From: CAVUAN01 sp963739435
GTDB taxonomy: Bacteria > Acidobacteriota > Thermoanaerobaculia > UBA5066 > Gp7-AA6
Length of the DNA: 64,000 bases
Reading direction: 5' to 3'
NCBI GenBank assembly: GCA_963739435.1
Contig: CAVUAN010000016.1
Coordinates: 321,625-385,624 of the forward strand
Below are positions 18,976-28,108 of the stretch, one piece after another (the stretch's first letter is position 1; the number at the start of each line of letters is the position of its first letter). The position numbers and the translations under genes were made by a program. A model generated the notes under the pieces. It worked only from the letters and a program-made list of their open reading frames with translations, was not told where the DNA came from and did no database searches.

Positions 18976-19057
18976 AACCTTTCCACGCGGAGCCCGTAGC
19001 TACCTCTAGAGCGTCTACAGAAGTGGCCGCCAGGCCTGGACGCTCGGGGAGGTCTGT

Positions 19058-20209
19058 GTGAGGAACCCGATCCGCGTTGCCCCGCGCTTGCTGCTCTGTC
19101 TCTTGCTCGTCGCAGGCGCTGAAGCCGCCGCTATCCAGGCGCAGGCGAAGACTCCCCATTACGTCTGCAGCCCCTGCGGCCTGCCCTGCGACAGCACCGT
19201 CTACGACAACGCGGGCACCTGTCCGAAATGCGGGATGCCGCTGGTCGACCAGGACGAGGCCAATCACGCCCGGGAAGAGGCCGAAGGCAAGATGAAGAAG
19301 GTTGCCATCCTGATCTTCGACGGGGTCCAGATCATCGACTACACCGGGCCCTACGAAGTATTCGGCTCTGCCGGTTTCCGGGTTTACACCGTCGCGGAGA
19401 CCAAAGAGCCTGTCACCACGGCCATGGGTATGACCGTCGTTCCGAAGTTCACCTTCAGCGATGCTCCGCAGCCCGACGTGCTCGTGGTTCCGGGCGGCGG
19501 CGTTCGGAGCGCCCGAGACAGCGCAGCGACCTTGAAGTGGGTGACCGACATGACTGCTCGTGCGGAGCACACGATGTCGGTCTGCAACGGCGCGTTCATC
19601 CTGGCGAGCGCCGGCCTGCTCGACGGCCTGACGGCGACAACGACCGCGGGCCAGATCGACAATCTGAAAGCCGAGTATCCGAAGACCCGGGTCGTCTCCG
19701 ATCGGCGCTTCGTCGACAATGGGAAGATCATCACGACCGCCGGCCTCTCCTCGGGCATCGACGGGGCCCTGCACGTCGTCTCCGTCATGCTCGGCGAGGG
19801 AACCGCGCAGACGGTCGCCCTTGGGGAGGAGTACGACTGGCGTCCACGCTCGGGCTTTGCGCGTGCTGCGCTGGCCGACCGGCTCATTCCCCATCTCGAT
19901 CTAAAAGAAATCGGCTATTGGGACGTCGCCAGCACACAGGGGGGAACCGATCGCTGGGACCTCGTTCTCCGCGGAAGCTCCGACCGGAGCGCCGCCGAGG
20001 TCATGGAGCACTTCAGCCGGGCGTTCACGGCGAACGGAAAATGGACGAGCGTCAAGACGGTGGACTCTCGCTCTTCCCCTCCCCTGACCAGCAGCTGGAA
20101 GTTCAGCGGCCGCGACGGCGCCGCTTGGAATGGCACATTAAGGGTCGAGCCCGTTGCCGGCGAGAGCCACCGCTACACGGCAAAGCTGACGATCGCCCGA
20201 GCCACCTAG
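19058..20209 (+). CDS. exported DJ-1/PfpI (ThiJ-like) protein with N-terminal metal-binding motif
   Basis: 383 residues from GTG 19058 behind GGAGG. Signal peptide 1-28, then a heavy-metal-binding-like segment (HYVCSPCGLPCD and GTCPKCGMPL, four or five cysteines), then a DJ-1/PfpI domain (KKVAILIFDGVQIIDYTGPYEVFG) whose nucleophile is in MSVCNGAFILASAGLLDG. A further C-terminal ~130 residue region (LKEIGYWDVASTQGG) is of unknown fold. The combination resembles AraC-regulator-type glutaminase-like domains but without the regulator part, and outside the cytoplasm. Confidence 0.85.
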   Translation: MRNPIRVAPRLLLCLLLVAGAEAAAIQAQAKTPHYVCSPCGLPCDSTVYDNAGTCPKCGMPLVDQDEANHAREEAEGKMKKVAILIFDGVQIIDYTGPYEVFGSAGFRVYTVAETKEPVTTAMGMTVVPKFTFSDAPQPDVLVVPGGGVRSARDSAATLKWVTDMTARAEHTMSVCNGAFILASAGLLDGLTATTTAGQIDNLKAEYPKTRVVSDRRFVDNGKIITTAGLSSGIDGALHVVSVMLGEGTAQTVALGEEYDWRPRSGFARAALADRLIPHLDLKEIGYWDVASTQGGTDRWDLVLRGSSDRSAAEVMEHFSRAFTANGKWTSVKTVDSRSSPPLTSSWKFSGRDGAAWNGTLRVEPVAGESHRYTAKLTIARAT

Positions 20210-20253
20210 CCATGCAGTGAGGGCCGATGGGGGGCGGAGGCCCGGCCTGAAGG

Positions 20254-21915
20254 CTAGCTCGTCAACTCCACCGTCGCCAGAAACTTGGGCGGGCGCCTGT
20301 GCTTTGTTGCCTGTTCGAAGGCGTAGGCGATCGCGAGGAGCTTGCCCTCGCTCCAGGCTCGCCCGAAGAAGGAGAGGCCCACGGGGAGCCCCAGCTCCCA
20401 TCCCGCCGGCACGGTGATGTCCGGATAGCCCGCCACCGCCGGGATCGACGAGCTGCCGTTGACGCCGTAGTCGCCGTTGACGAGGTCGATCAGCGTCGCC
20501 GGCCCGGACGTCGGCGCCACGAGCGCATCGAGCCGGAACTTGTCCATCGTCTTGTCGATGCCGTCCTTGCGAGAGATACGGGAATCCTTTGCGAGCGCCT
20601 TGAGGTAGTCCTTGTCGGTCAGCGGACCCTTCTTCTCCGCCTTCTCGAACAGTTCCTGGGCGAAGTAGGGCATTTCCCGATCGCGGTTCTTCTCGTTGAA
20701 CGCGATGACGTCGGCCAGAGTCTTCACGCGCGCATTGGGGAGCGTCGCGAGGTAGGCGTTCAAGTCCGCCTTGAGCTCGTAGAGGAGCACGTCGAGCTCG
20801 CTCGGGCCGGCAAAATCCGCCACGGTCTCGATGTCGGCCGGATCGACGACGATGGCGCCGAGCTTCTTCATGACCTCGAGCGCGGCCTCCGCGACACGAT
20901 CCGCCGCCGGGCCCTGTCCGTAGAGACCCTTGCGCGGCACGCCGATACGAGCGCCCTTCAGGGCCCCGGCGTCCAGAAACCTCGTGTAGTCGGTCCCGGC
21001 CACTCCGGCTGAGGCCTTCGTCGCTCCGTCATTTGGATCGACGCCCGTCATCGCGGAGAGCAGGATCGCGGCGTCGGTCACGGTCCGGCACATCGGCCCC
21101 AGCGTGTCCTGTGTGTGCGAGATCGGTATGACGCCCGAGCGGCTCACGAGGCCAACCGTGGGCTTCAGGCCGACGAGCCCGCAGTTGTTGGAAGGCGAGA
21201 CGATCGAGCCGTCCGTCTCGCTCCCGACCGCGGCCGCGCAGTAGCTGGCGGCAGCGGCGGCACCCGAGCCTGAAGAAGAGCCGGAGGGGTTGCGGTCGAG
21301 AGCATAGGGATTGCGGCATTGCCCGCCCCGGCCGCTCCAGCCCGACGAGGAGTGCGTCGAGCGAATGTTGGCCCACTCGGAGAGATTCGCCTTTCCGAGC
21401 AGGATCGCCCCCGCATCGCGGAGTTTTTTGGCAGCAAACGCGTCCGAGGATGGGATCGAGCCTTCGAGCGCCAGGGACCCGGCCGTCGTCGTCATCCGGT
21501 CGGCCGTTCCGATGTTGTCCTTGACGAGCACCGGGATGCCGTGGAGAGGTCCGCGGATCTTGCCCGCCTTGCGCTCGGCGTCGCGCTCTCCGGCGATTGA
21601 GAGAGCATCCGGATTGATCTCGAGGACCGCGCTCAGCCGAGGCCCCTGCTTGTCCAGCGCCTCGATCCGCGCAACGTACTTTTCGACCAGAGACCGGGAA
21701 GAGTCCTGCCCGGACTCCATCCGCTTCTGGAGATCCGCGATCGTCGCCTCCTCGAGCTCGAAGGCGGGAACCGCCGCGCCGGGCCCCGGCCCCGGCCCCG
21801 AGGACTGCGCTGCGATGACGGCAGACCGGCCGGCCAGCGCGACCGCGCCTCCCGCCGCGCCATAGCGGAAAAGGGAGCGGCGGCTGATCGCTGTCTTCGT
21901 CCTGTTCCGGTTCAT
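20254..21915 (-). CDS. Tat-exported amidase (amidase signature family)
   Basis: 553 residues from ATG 21915 behind GAGGAGG. Twin-arginine signal SRRSLFRYGAAGGAVALAG. The amidase-signature triad can be placed: lysine in GIPVLVKDNIGT, cis-serine in NPSGSSSGSGAAAAA and nucleophile serine in AVGSETDGSIVSPS. C-terminal VNGDYGVNGSSSIPAVAGYPDITVPAG and LPVGLSFFGRAW are family features. It should hydrolyse amide bonds in the periplasm. It is complete and monocistronic in appearance. Confidence 0.93.
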   Translation of the reverse strand: MNRNRTKTAISRRSLFRYGAAGGAVALAGRSAVIAAQSSGPGPGPGAAVPAFELEEATIADLQKRMESGQDSSRSLVEKYVARIEALDKQGPRLSAVLEINPDALSIAGERDAERKAGKIRGPLHGIPVLVKDNIGTADRMTTTAGSLALEGSIPSSDAFAAKKLRDAGAILLGKANLSEWANIRSTHSSSGWSGRGGQCRNPYALDRNPSGSSSGSGAAAAASYCAAAVGSETDGSIVSPSNNCGLVGLKPTVGLVSRSGVIPISHTQDTLGPMCRTVTDAAILLSAMTGVDPNDGATKASAGVAGTDYTRFLDAGALKGARIGVPRKGLYGQGPAADRVAEAALEVMKKLGAIVVDPADIETVADFAGPSELDVLLYELKADLNAYLATLPNARVKTLADVIAFNEKNRDREMPYFAQELFEKAEKKGPLTDKDYLKALAKDSRISRKDGIDKTMDKFRLDALVAPTSGPATLIDLVNGDYGVNGSSSIPAVAGYPDITVPAGWELGLPVGLSFFGRAWSEGKLLAIAYAFEQATKHRRPPKFLATVELTS

Positions 21916-21979
21916 GGAGTCCTCCTCGGCTGTTTCGTGCACGAATATCACGGCTGGCCTCCCTGGCTCGAAAAGAGGC

Positions 21980-23614
21980 TCAACCGGGCGGAAACGGCGC
22001 CAGCGGGGAGGGCACGGGCACGACCGGCAGGAGCTCGTAAACCAGGTAGACGCTTCGGGCATTGAGCGGAAGAACCTGTTTGCGGACGAGGGCGTACTGG
22101 CGCGAGATCGAGGCGAGCCAGGCCGCCTCGGACTCCGGGGGGTTGTCCGCGGCCGCCGTCCAGGCCACCGCCCGCAGCGGATGTCCCGGTCCCACACGGC
22201 GCCAGCGCGGATCGTCCGGCCGCCACGCGGGCGGCCCGTAGGCCGCGCGGTAGTAGTGGAATGTCGCGCGAAACCCTGTGGAGGCCCACAGCCATGCATC
22301 CGGCTCCAACTGGATGTGCAGATCACTCTTCAGCGACGCGGCCTCACCGCCGGCGGCCATCTGTTGCCAGAAGGACTTCGCGAAGATGCGGCCCCGTTCG
22401 TCCTCGATGTCCTTGTAGGGGCGGAGGACGCTGTCCACCGCCACCCCCAGACCAAACGCCGCGAGAACGAGCGCAGAGGCCACGAACGCTCTTCGCCTCG
22501 CTTCTGCCGTCGGGAGCCGAGCCAGCAGAGTCGCTGCGCCGAGTCCCGCCATGAGGCAGATCGACGGCGCCAGGTAGACCACGAGCCTGTCGTTTGCCCC
22601 GTAGGGATAGAGGCGAAGCGCGGCGGCCGCGAGGCCCGCGAGAAATGGCGTCGTGACGAGCAACAACAGGGTCGTGCGCCTGCGCCTCCACACCTCCGCG
22701 ATGCCCAGGACGAAGAGTGTCGTCGTCAGCAGGCTCCCGAAGTGGGGACCGCCGGTGGGGTAAGCGAACATCCGTCCCGTGTGCGTTTCGAACAGCCAGA
22801 GAGGGAGCCGGCCCGGATCGGAGAGCGGCGGAAACGCGTCTTGCCACGTCAGGTACAGGGCGCCGGCCGACCGAGCTGCCTCAAGAAGCCTCCGAAGGTG
22901 CACGAACCAGAGAACGGCGAACGACGTCAGCAGCACGGCAGCGAGGGCTGCCGTCAAAAAGGCCGGGCGGGAGCTCGCCTCGCCGGAAGGGCCGCGCTCC
23001 TCGATCCGGCCGCTCCAGCCCGAAGCGACAATGACTCCGGCCGCGACGAAAGCGGCCGGCAGCGAGAACAGCAGGGCGACGGGTATCGCCGCGGCCAGCC
23101 CGGCCCACCATCGCTTGCGCCGACCGGGCCCGGCCGTCAGATATCCCACGCCGAGAGCGACCAGGAGGCTCGCGAAGAAGAGGTCGCTGGCGTACTGCCT
23201 GCACTCGGCGGAGTTGCGGATGAGCTGGTACGCCACGGCGAGCATGCCAATCGAGAACAGCCGGGCGGGACCCTCCAGGATGCGGAAGCTGGCCCAGGCG
23301 AATAGGAAGAGGCTCCCGATTCCGCAAAACAGGGGAAAGAACCTGAGGGCGTATTCCGAGCAACCGAGCAATCGGACGGCCAGCCATTCAACCCAGAGGA
23401 ACCCGAGCGGGCAGACCGTCTGATAGTCGAGCGGACGCGCCAGGCCGGAAAAGCTCCGGTCCACCAGGGTCGCGGCGGCATAGGCTTCCGCCTCCCACAG
23501 CGGGAAGCAAGCGAGGTATCGAACGAACCGAGCGAGCACCCCGACCGCGAGCAGCGCTGCCACCCAGCCGCCCTGGCGGAACCCCGAGTCGGCCTTCTCC
23601 GTATGACGAGACAT
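21980..23614 (-). CDS. GT39-like polytopic membrane glycosyltransferase
   Basis: 544 residues with about ten membrane helices. The first periplasmic loop carries LACFPLWEAEAYAAATLVD, in the place of the acidic motif of GT-C enzymes, followed by EWLAVRLLGCSEYALRFFPLFCG, typical of GT39/ArnT-like transferases using lipid-linked sugars. The C-terminal ~120 residues are soluble. The start codon overlaps that of a divergent small gene (CATG at 23612-23615), so the start could lie further in. Confidence 0.8.
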   Translation of the reverse strand: MSRHTEKADSGFRQGGWVAALLAVGVLARFVRYLACFPLWEAEAYAAATLVDRSFSGLARPLDYQTVCPLGFLWVEWLAVRLLGCSEYALRFFPLFCGIGSLFLFAWASFRILEGPARLFSIGMLAVAYQLIRNSAECRQYASDLFFASLLVALGVGYLTAGPGRRKRWWAGLAAAIPVALLFSLPAAFVAAGVIVASGWSGRIEERGPSGEASSRPAFLTAALAAVLLTSFAVLWFVHLRRLLEAARSAGALYLTWQDAFPPLSDPGRLPLWLFETHTGRMFAYPTGGPHFGSLLTTTLFVLGIAEVWRRRRTTLLLLVTTPFLAGLAAAALRLYPYGANDRLVVYLAPSICLMAGLGAATLLARLPTAEARRRAFVASALVLAAFGLGVAVDSVLRPYKDIEDERGRIFAKSFWQQMAAGGEAASLKSDLHIQLEPDAWLWASTGFRATFHYYRAAYGPPAWRPDDPRWRRVGPGHPLRAVAWTAAADNPPESEAAWLASISRQYALVRKQVLPLNARSVYLVYELLPVVPVPSPLAPFPPG

Positions 23615-23807
23615 GGCGAAGTTTCTACTCTGGCTGATTCTCTTGCTTCTTTGCTGGCCGATAGCCCTTTTCGCTCTCGTTCTCTATCCGCTCGTGTGGC
23701 TCGTCCTGCTGCCCTTCCGGATCGTGGGCATCGCGGTCGAGGGCGTTTTCGAGCTTCTCCGCTCCCTGATCCTGCTGCCGGCCCGGGCCCTCGGGGCCAG
23801 GCGTTGA
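23613..23807 (+). CDS. small two-helix membrane protein
   Basis: 64 residues: FLLWLILLLLCWPIALFALVLYPLVWLVLLPFRIVGIA is strongly hydrophobic and can form one long or two short membrane helices, with a second amphipathic stretch LLRSLILLPARALG. Not recognised. It is divergent from the GT39-like gene with overlapping starts and lies 19 bases before a HEAT protein gene. Confidence 0.6.
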   Translation: MAKFLLWLILLLLCWPIALFALVLYPLVWLVLLPFRIVGIAVEGVFELLRSLILLPARALGARR

Positions 23808-23826
23808 CCGCCCGCCGCTTGGAGGA

Positions 23827-24354
23827 ATGAGGCACTCCGGCGGCGCCCTGCGGGCCTTTCTGGTTGGAGGGGACCGCCGCTCGCTGGCCCGGTCCGGCCG
23901 CGCGAGAGCGCTCGTCATGGAAAAGCCCGAGCTCATCAACGATCTCGTCGCCCTCACCTCCGACGAGGACTGGCTGGTCGCGTTGAGGGCCCTGGATCTC
24001 CTCGAGAAAATCTCCCACGAGCACCCGGAGTGGATTGAGCCGCACAAACACATCTTCATCGGCCCCTTGGCCGACAGCGACAAATGGGAAATTCGGCTGC
24101 AGATCGTTCGTGCCCTATCCCTCTTCGAGTGGAAAGCTGCGCAACGGCAGCGCGTTCTGGCGATCCTTCGCCGCGACGTCGGTCACCCCCAGACTTTCGT
24201 CAAGGCGTGGGCCTTGGACAGCCTCGGGACGTTCGCGAGGGCTGACCCGGCTCTTCGTCCCACGGTGCTCCGTCACCTCAAGAGCTTCGATCGCTCGGGC
24301 AGCAAAGCCCTCGCCGCGCGAGCCAGGAACGTGCGAGAGCGGCTCCGTCGCTAG
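23827..24354 (+). CDS. HEAT-repeat-like protein
   Basis: 175 residues. From about residue 30 on, helical repeats are visible: LINDLVALTSDEDWLVALRALDLLEKIS, KWEIRLQIVRALSLFEW and TFVKAWALDSLGTFARADPAL. These are ARM/HEAT units of a small scaffold. No catalytic feature is seen. The stop overlaps the convergent DUF6064 stop. The real start may be an internal ATG (MEKPELINDLVAL). Confidence 0.65.
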   Translation: MRHSGGALRAFLVGGDRRSLARSGRARALVMEKPELINDLVALTSDEDWLVALRALDLLEKISHEHPEWIEPHKHIFIGPLADSDKWEIRLQIVRALSLFEWKAAQRQRVLAILRRDVGHPQTFVKAWALDSLGTFARADPALRPTVLRHLKSFDRSGSKALAARARNVRERLRR

Positions 24355-25028
24355 CCGGCCCGACGCCGCGCCATCCCTTGCCGAATGGCGAGGGAAACCA
24401 CGAGCACGGCCGAAAGCGGCGGGATCCACGCGAGCGGCGCCTTCATCGCCATCACGGTCGCCCCCGAGATCGCGCACCAGATCACCGGAACGATGAAGAG
24501 CATCCAGCGTCCCCGGCCGGTTGCGACGAGCAGGAGGCCGAGTGTGCCGACGGCCGTCGGGTCAGGCATCACGCCGAAGATCTCGACCTGCCGCCAGTTC
24601 TTCCCGAGCAGCGGACCAACCAGGGGCATCACGGCGAGCGCAAAAAGGAAGATCCACAGGCCAGCCCGGGCTGCGGCACCGAGCGGCCGCTCGAACGCCA
24701 GCGCGCCGCGCACGGCGCCTGCCCAAATGAGGAGCGCTCCTTCCAGCCCGAAGGCCCAGGCGAAATAGACGGCGGCCCAGTTGATCGTCGCGTAGCGGGT
24801 CGCGTGAAAGGCGACCGCAACGAAGAGCCAGCAAGCCGCCAGAATGGACGCGATGATGCGCCCGCTCCCGGCGGTGCGACCCGGGAGGACCAGGATCGCG
24901 AGTCCCAGCCCGACCGTGATGATCTGCGCCGGCCAGATCGCTGCGTTGTGGAGCTCGACCAGGCGGTCATAGGTTCGTGGCGAGAAGAGCAGGAAGTCGG
25001 AAAGGGTGTAGGTCCACCACTCCGACAT
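24351..25028 (-). CDS. DUF6064 family membrane protein
   Basis: 225 residues from ATG 25028, which shares TGATG with the stop of the aldo/keto reductase, so translation is coupled. The opening SDFLLFSPRTYDRLVELHNAAIWPAQ and about seven membrane helices match DUF6064, a family of unknown function. GKNWRQVEIFGVMPDPTAVGTLGLLLVA near the end is the conserved region. Confidence 0.8.
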   Translation of the reverse strand: MSEWWTYTLSDFLLFSPRTYDRLVELHNAAIWPAQIITVGLGLAILVLPGRTAGSGRIIASILAACWLFVAVAFHATRYATINWAAVYFAWAFGLEGALLIWAGAVRGALAFERPLGAAARAGLWIFLFALAVMPLVGPLLGKNWRQVEIFGVMPDPTAVGTLGLLLVATGRGRWMLFIVPVIWCAISGATVMAMKAPLAWIPPLSAVLVVSLAIRQGMARRRAG

Positions 25029-25960
25029 CAGAGTTTCTCGACGTCGGCAGCCATGCGCCGCCGCAAGGTCTCGTCGGGCAGGCGTCCGTAGGAGGCGCCC
25101 ACGTTTTCCCGCACATGCTCGACGCGGCTCGTCGCGGGAATGGCGCAGATGACGGCTGGATGCGACACGATGAACTTGAGCAGGACCTGGGCCCAATTCG
25201 CGCAGTCGATCTCGCCGGCCCAGGCGGGCAAGGGAGACCGCCCGACCTTCTGAAAGAGCTCTCCCCGGCGAAACGGCCGATTGACGACGACGCCGATGTT
25301 TCGCTCCCGCGCGAGCGGCAGGATCCGGGCCTCCACGTCGCGATCGAGAACACTGTAGGAGACCTGCACGAAGTCCACGGGCTGGCTTCGCATGATGCGC
25401 TCGAGCTCATCGTGCCGGCGCCCCTCCGACGTCGTGACCCCCACGTAGCGAAGCCGGCCCGCGGCCTTCATGGCGAAGAGCTTCGGAAGATGCTCTTCCC
25501 AGGACATCAGATTGTGGACCTGCAGCAGGTCGAACCGGGAGACGCCCCACAGTCTTCGCGACTCTTCGACCTGCTCCGGGCCGCGAGCGCCCGAAGAGAT
25601 CCAGACCTTGTCCGCCGCAAAGAGCTGTGAGGGGTTCCCGAGCTTGCGAAGGCCGTATCCGATGACCTCCTGCGAAGAGCCGTACATCGGAGAGGAGTCG
25701 ATCAGGCGCCCGCCCTCCGCAAAAAAGGCACGCATGACCTCGGCGCAGGAGTCGCGCGCTGCTCTGTCATCGCCGACGTTGAACGTGATCCAACTGCCGA
25801 GTCCGACGAGCGGCAGCTTCTCGCCCGTCGACGGGATCGGACGGGTGACTAGGGGACCGGGACGATCGGCCGGCGTCAGGGGACGGAAAACGGACGCTGC
25901 GCCGGCGGCCGCGACCGAAGCCAGCAAGGCGCGGCGGCTGAGCAAGGGCGGGTAGGGCAT
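25028..25960 (-). CDS. exported aldo/keto reductase
   Basis: 310 residues from ATG 25960. An N-terminal Tat-like signal SRRALLASVAAAGAASV precedes an aldo/keto reductase barrel: LIDSSPMYGSSQEVIGYGL (Asp and Tyr of the tetrad), AADKVWISS (Lys) and LLQVHNLMSW (His). NADPH binding residues lie near AIPATSRVEHVRENV. It is coupled to a DUF6064 gene. Substrate unknown. Confidence 0.88.
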   Translation of the reverse strand: MPYPPLLSRRALLASVAAAGAASVFRPLTPADRPGPLVTRPIPSTGEKLPLVGLGSWITFNVGDDRAARDSCAEVMRAFFAEGGRLIDSSPMYGSSQEVIGYGLRKLGNPSQLFAADKVWISSGARGPEQVEESRRLWGVSRFDLLQVHNLMSWEEHLPKLFAMKAAGRLRYVGVTTSEGRRHDELERIMRSQPVDFVQVSYSVLDRDVEARILPLARERNIGVVVNRPFRRGELFQKVGRSPLPAWAGEIDCANWAQVLLKFIVSHPAVICAIPATSRVEHVRENVGASYGRLPDETLRRRMAADVEKL

Positions 25961-26089
25961 ACCGTCGACTCTTTCCGAACCCGGGGGGCCATTTTTCATT
26001 CCGGAGCCCGAAACATCCGGCCTCTGAAAGGCGTATTCCTCTATGCGGAGGACACGAGCGTCGCCCTGCCCACCAACCTGGAGGAAGTC

Positions 26090-26278
26090 ATGGAATTCCG
26101 CACCCGATTCGCTACCTGGGATCTCCCTTCCCTTCTCATCGAAACACCATCGCGCGAAACGACCTTTCGCGCGCGCCGACGCCGCCACAGAGAGGCCATC
26201 CGAGCGGATGTCCCCGAACAGCACCGCTCGAGCGAGGTCAATCCCAGCGGAAAGCCTCAGCCGCCCCGAAACGACTGA
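26090..26278 (+). CDS. possible small basic protein
   Basis: 62 residues, MEFRTRFATWDLPSLLIET then an Arg-rich centre (FRARRRRHREAIRAD). GGAGGAAG precedes the ATG at a proper distance. It sits in the 470-base gap between the aldo/keto reductase and xdhC, where nothing else was found. No family recognised, and the composition could be chance. Confidence 0.35.
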   Translation: MEFRTRFATWDLPSLLIETPSRETTFRARRRRHREAIRADVPEQHRSSEVNPSGKPQPPRND

Positions 26279-26430
26279 TTCGCTCTTAACGCCGACCGCA
26301 AGATCGCGTTAAGCCCCCCTTGACTCCGGCGGACCGCCCGGGAGAATGCTGCCTTGCGGGAGAGGGGGCGGCAAAAGATGAAGGCGGACAGGCATGCGGC
26401 GCTTCGTACGGGCGGCGCGGAGAGCTGCCC

Positions 26431-27438
26431 GTGAAGCACTGGAAGGAAACCTGCGATGTTCTTTCCCGCGTCGTCCGCCTGGCCGAGGAGGGCCGCCGAG
26501 CGGCCGTCGCGACCGTCGTCCGAATAGAGGGGTCCGCGTACCGCAGGCCCGGTGCGAAGTTCCTGGTGGAAGAGGATGGCCGCACTGCCGGCAGCATCAG
26601 CGGCGGCTGCCTCGAGGGGGATGTGCGCGAGGTGGCTCTGGAAGTCATGCGGTCCGGCGCGCCGCGGCTGTTGAAGTACGAGACCGGCGGCGACGACAGC
26701 TCCGTTTTCAGCCTCGACCTCGGCTGCAGCGGGACCGTAGAGATCTTCGTGCAGAGCGCGACCTCGCTCGAGGCGCTCGAGGCGGCGCGAGAGATCCTCG
26801 AACGTCTCTCGGGCGACCGGCCATTCTCCGTTTCGACCGTCATCCGGGGGGAAGGCGCGGGACGCGTGCTCGTGTTCGAGGCAGTGGGCGGCGGCGCGGC
26901 TTACCGCGCGAAAGGCGAAGAGGTCTTCGTCGAAGCGCTCAGGCCGCCGCCGCCTTTCGTCCTGTTTGGAGGCGGGGACGACGCGATTCCCCTCTGCGCC
27001 TATGCCGCGGACGCGGGCTTCCGCGTCACCGTCGTGGATCACCGGCAGGCGACGCTCTCGCTCGAGCGCTTCCCCGCGGCCCGGCTTCTGGCCGCGCGGC
27101 GCCCCGAAGACACGCTCTCCGGGCTTCCGGCGGGCCCGCGAGCCTTCGCCGTCGTCAAGACCCATTCCTTTGCCCACGACCGCGAATGGGTGCGCCAGCT
27201 TCTCGCGGCCGGCGTCCCGTACGTCGGGCTGCTCGGCCCGCGGGCGCGAGGGACGAAGATTCTTTCGGAGATCGGCGCGGAGAAGGGCGACCGGGTCTTC
27301 ACGCCGGTCGGCCTCGACCTCGGCGCCGAAGGGCCGGAGCAGGTGGCTCTCTCGATCGTCGCCGAGCTCCTGGCGGTCCACTCTTCGAGGCAGCCCTGGT
27401 CTCTGCGCGAAAAGGAAGGGGCGATCCATGCCGGGTGA
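26431..27438 (+). CDS. xdhC: XdhC/CoxI family molybdenum-enzyme maturation protein
   Basis: 335 residues from GTG 26431 (GGAGAG six bases before); longer starts add an unrelated low-quality stretch. The N-terminal XdhC_CoxI domain has TVVRIEGSAYRRPGAKFLV and GSISGGCLEGDV; the C-terminal NAD-binding half has FVLFGGGDDAIPLCAYAADAGF and VVDHRQATLS. It inserts or sulfurates the molybdenum cofactor of xanthine-dehydrogenase-like hydroxylases. It overlaps mocA by 11 bases. The hydroxylase itself is not in the window. Confidence 0.88.
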   Translation: MKHWKETCDVLSRVVRLAEEGRRAAVATVVRIEGSAYRRPGAKFLVEEDGRTAGSISGGCLEGDVREVALEVMRSGAPRLLKYETGGDDSSVFSLDLGCSGTVEIFVQSATSLEALEAAREILERLSGDRPFSVSTVIRGEGAGRVLVFEAVGGGAAYRAKGEEVFVEALRPPPPFVLFGGGDDAIPLCAYAADAGFRVTVVDHRQATLSLERFPAARLLAARRPEDTLSGLPAGPRAFAVVKTHSFAHDREWVRQLLAAGVPYVGLLGPRARGTKILSEIGAEKGDRVFTPVGLDLGAEGPEQVALSIVAELLAVHSSRQPWSLREKEGAIHAG

Positions 27439-28032
27439 TCCGGCGCTCAAGATCGCCGGCGTCGTTCTGGCCGCCGGAACCTCGACGCGCTTCGGCCGCA
27501 ACAAGCTCCTGCTCGAGCTCGGCGGCGAATCGCTTGTCCGCCGCGCGGCACGGGCGGCCCTCGAGGGAGGCCTCGATCCCGTCGTCGTCGTGCTCGGACA
27601 CGAGGCCGACCGGGTCGGCCTCGAGCTCTCGGGCCTGCCGGTGCGCGTCGTCCTGAACGCCGACTACGCGAGGGGAGTGAACACGTCCCTTCTAGCCGGC
27701 GTCGGGGCCGTTCCGACGGAAGCCGCCGCCGTGGTCGTGTTGCTCGCCGACATGCCGTTCGTCACGGGCGACATGGTCGCGCGCGTCCTCGAGACCTACC
27801 GGCAGACACGCTCCCCCTCGTCGCCTCGGATTATGAGGGAGTTCACGCCCCGCCGACGCTCTACGCCCGGCAGCTCTTTCCGGAGCTCGGGGGCACGGAG
27901 GGCGACGGCTGCGGGAAGCGCGTGGTGAAGCGGCACGCGGCCGAGTCGGTCCGGGTGCCCTGGCCGGCCGACAGGCTCGCCGACGTGGACAGCGAGGCAG
28001 ACTGGGAGCGGATGTGCGTCACGACATCCTGA
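27428..28032 (+). CDS. mocA: molybdenum cofactor cytidylyltransferase (MobA/MocA-like), one frame break
   Basis: Starts at ATG 27428 inside the xdhC end. The nucleotide site is VVLAAGTSTRFGRNKLLLELGGESL and the later motif is VVVLLADMPFVTGDMV. The frame breaks near 27810; in the next frame the end reads LPLVASDYEGVHAPPTLYARQ, then GDGCGKRVVKRHA, and stops at 28032. With one base corrected it is a normal ~200-residue enzyme attaching CMP to molybdopterin. It works with XdhC on a molybdenum hydroxylase. Confidence 0.85.
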
Positions 28033-28108
28033 CGCTCGTCCGCGAGGACGACTCAGGCTATCGCCAACGCGGAGAAGGGAGTGGCCGAGTAAGTTGAGGA
28101 GGGGCACC

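Noticed and set aside
26257..27504. 415-residue minus-strand frame opposite xdhC
   Set aside because: XdhC motifs are clear on the plus strand; the other frame is compositional.
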